Source: Pieris napi
Lineage: Eukaryota; Arthropoda; Insecta; Lepidoptera; Pieridae
DNA: 64,000 nt
Direction of reading: 5' to 3'
NCBI RefSeq assembly: GCF_905475465.1
Contig: NC_062252.1
Span: 310,001 to 374,000 of the forward strand
Below the pieces are notes generated by a model, which worked only from the letters and a program-made list of their open reading frames with translations, did not search any database and was not told the DNA's origin. Shown piece after piece: positions 58,530-64,000 of this stretch. The translations under genes were made by a program, and so were the position numbers. Each line of letters opens with the position of its first letter. Within the stretch, counting starts at the first letter, position 1.

Positions 58530-59800
58530 AGTGCCGGATTAAGCCAGTGCGGGGCCTGTAGCAAATTCTAGACCTTGGTTTGCTTAAGATTTTCAAGTTA
58601 AGGGTATTAAATAAAACAAAACTGTTTCAAATAAACTTTTCTGGATTTAATATGGGCAAATTTAGAGATAACACTATCGATATCAACTTCTTTAAGCAAA
58701 TCATGCTCTATATTGAACAAAGTGAGATGATAAAGACGTTCTTGGCCCATCGTGTTCCTTAATTCATTTTTAATACCATTTAATATTGAAAATGAACGTT
58801 CGCCATTGCAATTAGTGATCGTGAGAGACAAGTAAATGCGCAAGGCAATATCAAAGTTGGGAAACACGATTCTAAAGAATCGTATAATAAAAGTTTATAA
58901 AATTGCTGTTCCAGAGGTTCCTATTTCTTGCTGTCAATAACAGTAGCCACAACTAACTGCACACGTTGCTTGAGCACAGATCGCAGCTAGAAAAATTCTG
59001 CGATTGAGATTGTCAGATATGTCACTCACAAAAATAGCACGAGAGTTAACGCAGGTGGCGCCAGGCAGCGGGCCCCGACTCGCCTATAAATATTATGACG
59101 ATATTTTCGGAGTAGTTGTCGCCCGGGCCCGGCGGGAGACGCCAACCCTTTAAGAGAGGGGAGATTTTGACACTCCCCTGCTGCTTGGCCACTCGGTCAC
59201 AAATCTGCCTGATTGCGTGGCTGATAGGCTAGGATGTAGGGGTCCCTGTTTAAAAAAAAAAAATAACTGCACTAATTCGCCAACTAGGCTGTTGTCCAAA
59301 TATCTTCGTCAGCCCTCACCATACTTGTGGAATTTTCCAAAATCTCTTCTGTTGTAAGAGATTATAGCTATCGAACTACTTCAAAAACACTAAATCTTAT
59401 GATATACTTTCATACGTTTAGTTAAAGCAGACAGGGCGATATCAATAATAACATTAAAAACCTGATTTGATTTTAAACAAAGTAATCGAGTGTAAAAATG
59501 GTCGTACTTTGTATTTAGCTTGATTCATCTTGATGTATGTTGCTGGTAATCGTCACAGTTGGTCGGCTCTTGCTTTAATATCTGAAAATGTGGATCGCAT
59601 TGTTTGGACGTAGCCATTTAATGATTCATAAATGGCATATCCCGTATTAAGGTCATGATCAGACGACTGCAGCGAAACACTAGTCGCTTGCAAGCGTTCT
59701 AGGATTCCGTTCCACGTAATTGTCATTATTCCTGTTTCTAACTTATTCATCGTTGAAATTAGTCCGTAAGCTTCGATAGGTAGAAGCCTGATTGTTAATG
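58530..59800 (-). mobile_element. hAT transposon relic
   Basis: The left end CAGTGCCGGATTAAGCCAGT looks like a hAT terminal repeat. On the minus strand 58607-58867 encodes a hAT C-terminal dimerisation segment (ITNCNGERSFSILNGIKNEL, then RNTMGQERLYHLTL). Further upstream, 59553-59750 encodes a mid-transposase piece (WNGILERLQATSVSLQSSDH). The two pieces are in the right order, but the stretch between them is broken, including a GC-rich block at about 59040-59265 that ends in a poly-A tract and may be a nested retroelement. I could not locate the right terminal repeat. Confidence 0.65.
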
Positions 59801-60365
59801 AAGGAAATATATATTGATATGTTCAGTTATGGGCTATTAATTCTAACAAGCGTAAATAATTTCCATTGTGAGGTGAACCAACAATTTTGCCGCTACCCCA
59901 AGACCACTTTCTGCTAAAAACTCGATTACTGAAATGATTCGTTTAAGAAGTAGCCTCCAATACTTTTGCTCAGTCTCAATTTGGCTCACTAGTTGGGAAT
60001 CAGCACGCGCACCTAATATGGTTTTTGAGGTTTAACAGCGAAATTATATCAAGTATCTACTTAATAATATGCCATCGACTTCTTTATGGTTAGAACACGA
60101 CGACCGAGGTAACCGGCGATTAGAAAACCGCCTTGACGAGTGAGTGTATGTGATCAATTTATTTCAGTTCCTTTGAAATAAGTTCCTAAATGCTAGGCAT
60201 TGTTGGAGAGCTAAGAAAAATGGTTGTTTTTAAATTCTGCAAGCCAAGTTTAACAATTTTTTTTATAAATGAGAAAAAGGATTTAAAATGGTACTTTTTA
60301 ATAAATTTTTGATGTCGCATTTTTGGCTTATTTTGAAAAACAAAACAAAACTTTAAAATACATTA
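59801..60365. other. Non-coding spacer between the hAT relic and the large inverted repeat
   Basis: AT-rich, possibly including the 5' remainder of the hAT element. I see nothing else in it. Confidence 0.35.
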
Positions 60366-61785
60366 ATAGACCAGTGCAGATAGCCTTCAAAATAAATAAA
60401 AAGTGAAAAAAATTACAGTAGGATGAAACCCATTAGAAAGGCAGGGGAATATGATCAAAATGAAAGGAAAAATAAATTACGGTCGATCTGAGGTCGGGAA
60501 GGGGGGGGGGGGGGGGGGAGTTTTAAGGGTAAAAAACGGTTTATCTCGATTTCCGGCAAAACTACAAGTCCTATCGAAGAAAGTTAAATGGCAAAGTTGT
60601 AGGTAATAAAAAGATCTAAAACTTTTGTATTCACACATTTTTCACATAACCTCAAAATTGGTGTGAAAAATTCAAAAAACCAAGTTCTTGGTTTTTTATT
60701 TTTATCTTTAACAAAAATATTTTTTTTTTAACGAAATTTGGTGAAAACTTACCTTTCTATGTCCCAAATACACTGTAATTTATTTGATTAAAAATACTTA
60801 TTTGTTCGCCTTATTTTGAATTAATATCGAAAAAACACCCTAATTTTCAATCGAAAATTCTGACGTCAAAATTTCAGCTTTTTTCAAAAAGTTGGTGTGC
60901 TTTCAGTTCGTTGAAATCTCTACTTTCCTATGGTAAAAATATATATATATATTACCATAGTAAATCTTCTCAGAAAACGCAAAAAATCGTATGCAGTAAC
61001 GCCCAGACCTGTCATCCCCTTCCTTACTTCTGTATGAAATACGAAAATTTTAGCCCATATAAAGGCTAAACTTTTTTTTTAGGTCACTCAGGTATATATA
61101 AGTTATCTTAAAATAGTAATAAATAGGCATAGAGAAGTAGGGAAGGGTATGACGGGTCTGGGCGTTACTGCATACGATGTTTTGCATTTTCTGAGAAGAT
61201 TTTCTATGGTAATATATATATATTTTTTTACCATAGAAAAGTAGAGATTTCAACGAACTGAAAACACACCAACTTATTGAAAAAAGCTGAAATTTTGACG
61301 TCAGAATTTTCGATTGAAAATTAGGGTGTTTTTTCGATATTAATTCAAAATAAGGCGAACAAATAAATATTTTTAATCAAATAAATTACAGTGTATTTGG
61401 GACATAGAAAGGTAAGTTTTCACCAAATTTCGTTAAAAAAAAAATATTTTTGTTAAAGATAAAAATAAAAAACCAAAAACTTGGTTTTTTGAATTTTTCA
61501 CACCAATTTTGAGGTTATGTGAAAAATGTGTGAATACAAAAGTTTTAGATCTTTTTATTACCTACAACTTTGCCATTTAACTTTCTTCGATAGGACTTTT
61601 AGTTTTGCCGGAAATCGAGGTAAACCGTTTTTTACCCTTAAAACTCCCCCCCCTACCCCTTCCCGACCTCAGATCGACCGTAATTTATTTTTCCTTTCAT
61701 TTTGATCATATTCCCCTGCTTTTCTAATGGGTTTCATCCTACTGTAATTTTTTTTGGTTTCAAAAATTATCGGCACTGGTCTATA
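60366..61785. repeat. 1.4 kb near-perfect inverted repeat (giant foldback element)
   Basis: The left arm 60366-61031 and right arm 61133-61785 are almost exact reverse complements, about 650-665 bp each, around a spacer of about 100 bp. The outer ends are ATAGACCAGTGC and GCACTGGTCTAT; the inner ends are CTTCCTTACTTCT and AGAAGTAGGGAAG. Differences are scattered substitutions, a few indels, and a G18 run at 60501-60518 facing a C8 run in the right arm. There is no coding capacity. It may be a foldback transposon or MITE; the ends share AGACCAGTGC as terminal inverted repeat. A transcript would form a very long hairpin. Confidence 0.9.
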
Positions 61786-63694
61786 AATCCTAACTCACTG
61801 CTTATAATGGCCCGTTTCCGAAATTTGATATTATAAATAGCGACTTTCGGTTCTAAAACCATAGTAAAATAACATAAATACCTATTAGTAACCTAAGTAA
61901 TCTAGTAATGTAAATAGGTATAATCCGAACCCCTTACAATTATATCTATTATAATATTTTTTTAAAAGAATACAAATTTCCGAGATGCCTTGATGACGGA
62001 TGTTAATTCGCAAGCCGAAGCCAGCAATGGCGAGAGGCAAGAGGCTTATAAAAACGTTAAAAGGACTTAATAGTCCTATTTTTTTATTTATTATCTATCA
62101 AGAAACAAGCCAGCAGCCTGTTTAGTTTGACGCATGAAGAGGAATTAGGTATATAAATAAAAAAACTTTGTGCTCAGGAGTATGTAACTATCTTTATTTC
62201 AAAAAATTGAAACACCAATTAAAATTTAAACATTAAATTCTATAGATAATTACATCTTAATACAATTACACTCATTCTAAACATTTTATTGTCAAGAGAT
62301 ATAATTTATTGTCATAATTTACAATATCAGCATATTATTGTCATTTATTAGTTATATATACTTAACTCACAAAAATTATTTTTCAAAATTTTAGTTTCGA
62401 TATGATAAGAAATGTCGCACTGACAGGATATGTTATGCACATCTAAGTACACCAATTACAATTATAACACCTAATTATTGATCAGAATATGAATGACATG
62501 CTCAATTTCAACTATCGATCCATAGATATTAAAATAAGTTTGTAAATCTCTACAGAATATTGTTAAAATATTGTATATAAATAAACGATTGTATACATTA
62601 GTAATGTAGGAAAGGACGACTGTCCATTTTAAATAGAAGGATAACGAATATTGACTAGCTTAAAGCTGTAATAAGTAATACAATATTTTAAAGCCAAATT
62701 TCATAGTCTGTAAGTTATGCCGACGGTTCGTCGTAATACAAGTCGAAAGATTTGACACAATACATAATACACAAATAGTTAACAACGTTACGCAGCCTAT
62801 ATATATATATATAGTTTTAAAATAAAAAAATATTATACGCTGTAAAGCGCCCTCTGGTTTCACTCTATTGTTGTGTATGGACTTGCATCAGGCTGCTTTA
62901 CCTAATCCTATGTATTAATCAATACATAAGCGCGTGTCGCACTTCTGCTAATTTACAAATAATCTATAAACATGAAACATTTAAATGTAGTTAAAGCATT
63001 TTTGTCGGTGTCCAGTTGTGCCTACCCATGTAACGTCAATCGAAAACAGCACAGCCGACACCGACTGCCGTCTCGAAGGCTTTTGAAAGTTTTAGTAAGT
63101 ACTTAGCGTCTAATCATATTATAATACGATATTTATATGGTATTCAAACGATCTACTAACTTTAAAATAAATGCGATTAAATTGATTTAGCTGAGGTGAA
63201 ACAAATATCGACTAGATATCCTGTTATGGCCAGGTACACAAATATACTTGAGTAGCACAGCTGTATAGTTTTATTCCACGTTTTCGTCGGGCTCAGACTG
63301 AACGCCGCGGAACATACAATTGTGGGATTCCACAGAAGATTCCAAGGTTCAATTATCACTAACAAACATCTTACACTAAACATCGATTGTAGATTATTAT
63401 TGTCGTTCGCCGAATTGACGGGAAATTAATTGATCTTGTATATTAATAAAAAACAATTATTGTCATATGGAAGTCCTAAAACATCTAATCTTACACTATA
63501 AAAATATTAGATAAAATTCGAATCTACGTAATAAATTTCACTTATAAAAAAATAACGCAAAGCTCGCGTCGAGAAGCGAAAGCGATATGGTATAGATATG
63601 ACCATTAATACTGATATAAATGGGTTTTAAAGCCTGAAGAGTTGTACGAGGGTTGCCCCTGGGAATGTCTGATGCCTCTGATCGAGGGAGGGGC
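61786..63694. other. Spacer and probable 3' UTR of the right-end gene
   Basis: AT-rich without coding signal. A minus-strand AATAAA (plus TTTATT near 62193) would end a 3' UTR of about 1.5 kb for the gene whose stop codon is at 63695. A TA microsatellite lies at about 62798-62812. No other feature seen. Confidence 0.35.
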
Positions 63695-64000
63695 TCAGTA
63701 GTAGGGGATATATTCAGGGATAGGGTAGTCCATGAACGGGTAAACGGTACGGCGAACTGGTGGAAGCATCACATCGGAGTAACGCGAGAACTGGGATACT
63801 TGACGGCTGCCGGCAGTTGGTTTCCTGAAAGTATCCATTATTGTTCACTCCAATACATCTAAATATTTTTCATTGTCATAAATTATGTAACTAATGAACA
63901 TTTGATAATGCAGCTTGACATAAGAATTAGCTTGATTTGTTTTTTTTTTATAAAAAGGCTGAAAAGCTTCAATCGACTTACTTGTTGTGCCTAGCGGTGG
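63695..64000 (-). CDS. Unidentified gene, last two coding exons (partial, runs off the window)
   Basis: On the minus strand an exon beginning beyond the window ends at 63982 with a good donor (AACAA then GTAAGT). After a 157-base intron with a TTTCAG acceptor, the last exon 63695-63824 reads KKPTAGSRQVSQFSRYSD, then VMLPPVRRTVYPFMDYPIPE, YIPYY and stop. The upstream piece in frame is TARHN. The tail is rich in Tyr and Pro and ends in PYY. I do not recognise the family. The clean splice sites, matching phase and biased composition support a real gene. Its 5' part and function cannot be judged from this window. Confidence 0.7.

Noticed and set aside
1..64000. CRISPR arrays, operons and bacterial-type regulatory elements
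   Set aside because: Intron-rich eukaryotic DNA. No regularly spaced direct repeats were seen.

Overview
The window is AT-rich nuclear DNA from an insect, most likely a moth or butterfly. The evidence is many-exon genes with GT-AG introns, insect-type small heat shock genes, insect receptor tyrosine phosphatases, and repeat families typical of Lepidoptera: a tRNA-derived SINE (two copies), a LINE whose terminal ORF fragment recurs, and MITEs. I cannot name the species.

Layout. 1-250: LINE relic. 970-2769 (minus): five-exon gene joining a THAP DNA-binding domain to a ZZ zinc finger. 3242-5988: a divergent pair of intronless small heat shock protein genes, one with a signal peptide, both with TATA boxes and heat-shock-element-like sites. 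6640-11351: mostly non-coding DNA with a LINE relic and the probable 3' UTR of the next gene. 11352-31139 (minus): a 27-exon receptor tyrosine phosphatase orthologous to Drosophila Ptp69D (two Ig, three FN3, one membrane span, PTP D1 and a degenerate D2). 31803-52870 (plus): a 20-exon receptor tyrosine phosphatase orthologous to Drosophila Ptp99A. Its third intron holds an apparently intact 3.6 kb Ginger-like DNA transposon. 52871-62200: non-coding DNA with a MITE, a hAT relic and a 1.4 kb near-perfect inverted repeat. 63695-64000 (minus): the last exon and part of the previous exon of an unidentified gene that runs off the window.

I rebuilt both phosphatase genes by hand. All exon phases close, giving about 1,477 aa (1,484 with a 21-nt microexon) and 1,546 aa. 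Their start codons lie 663 bp apart in head-to-head orientation, so two axonal receptor phosphatases that are unlinked in Drosophila may share a promoter here.

The main novelty candidate is the D1 catalytic domains. Both genes carry extra sequence at the same beta-hairpin tip, just after the DYxNAN motif: a 7-residue microexon in the Ptp69D ortholog, and a 95-residue insert with a highly acidic stretch in the Ptp99A ortholog. The Ptp99A ortholog also has a pseudophosphatase D2 (Asp in place of the catalytic Cys) interrupted by about 158 residues of proline- and serine-rich sequence. All exon calls come from reading splice signals and frame; no alignment or transcript was available.
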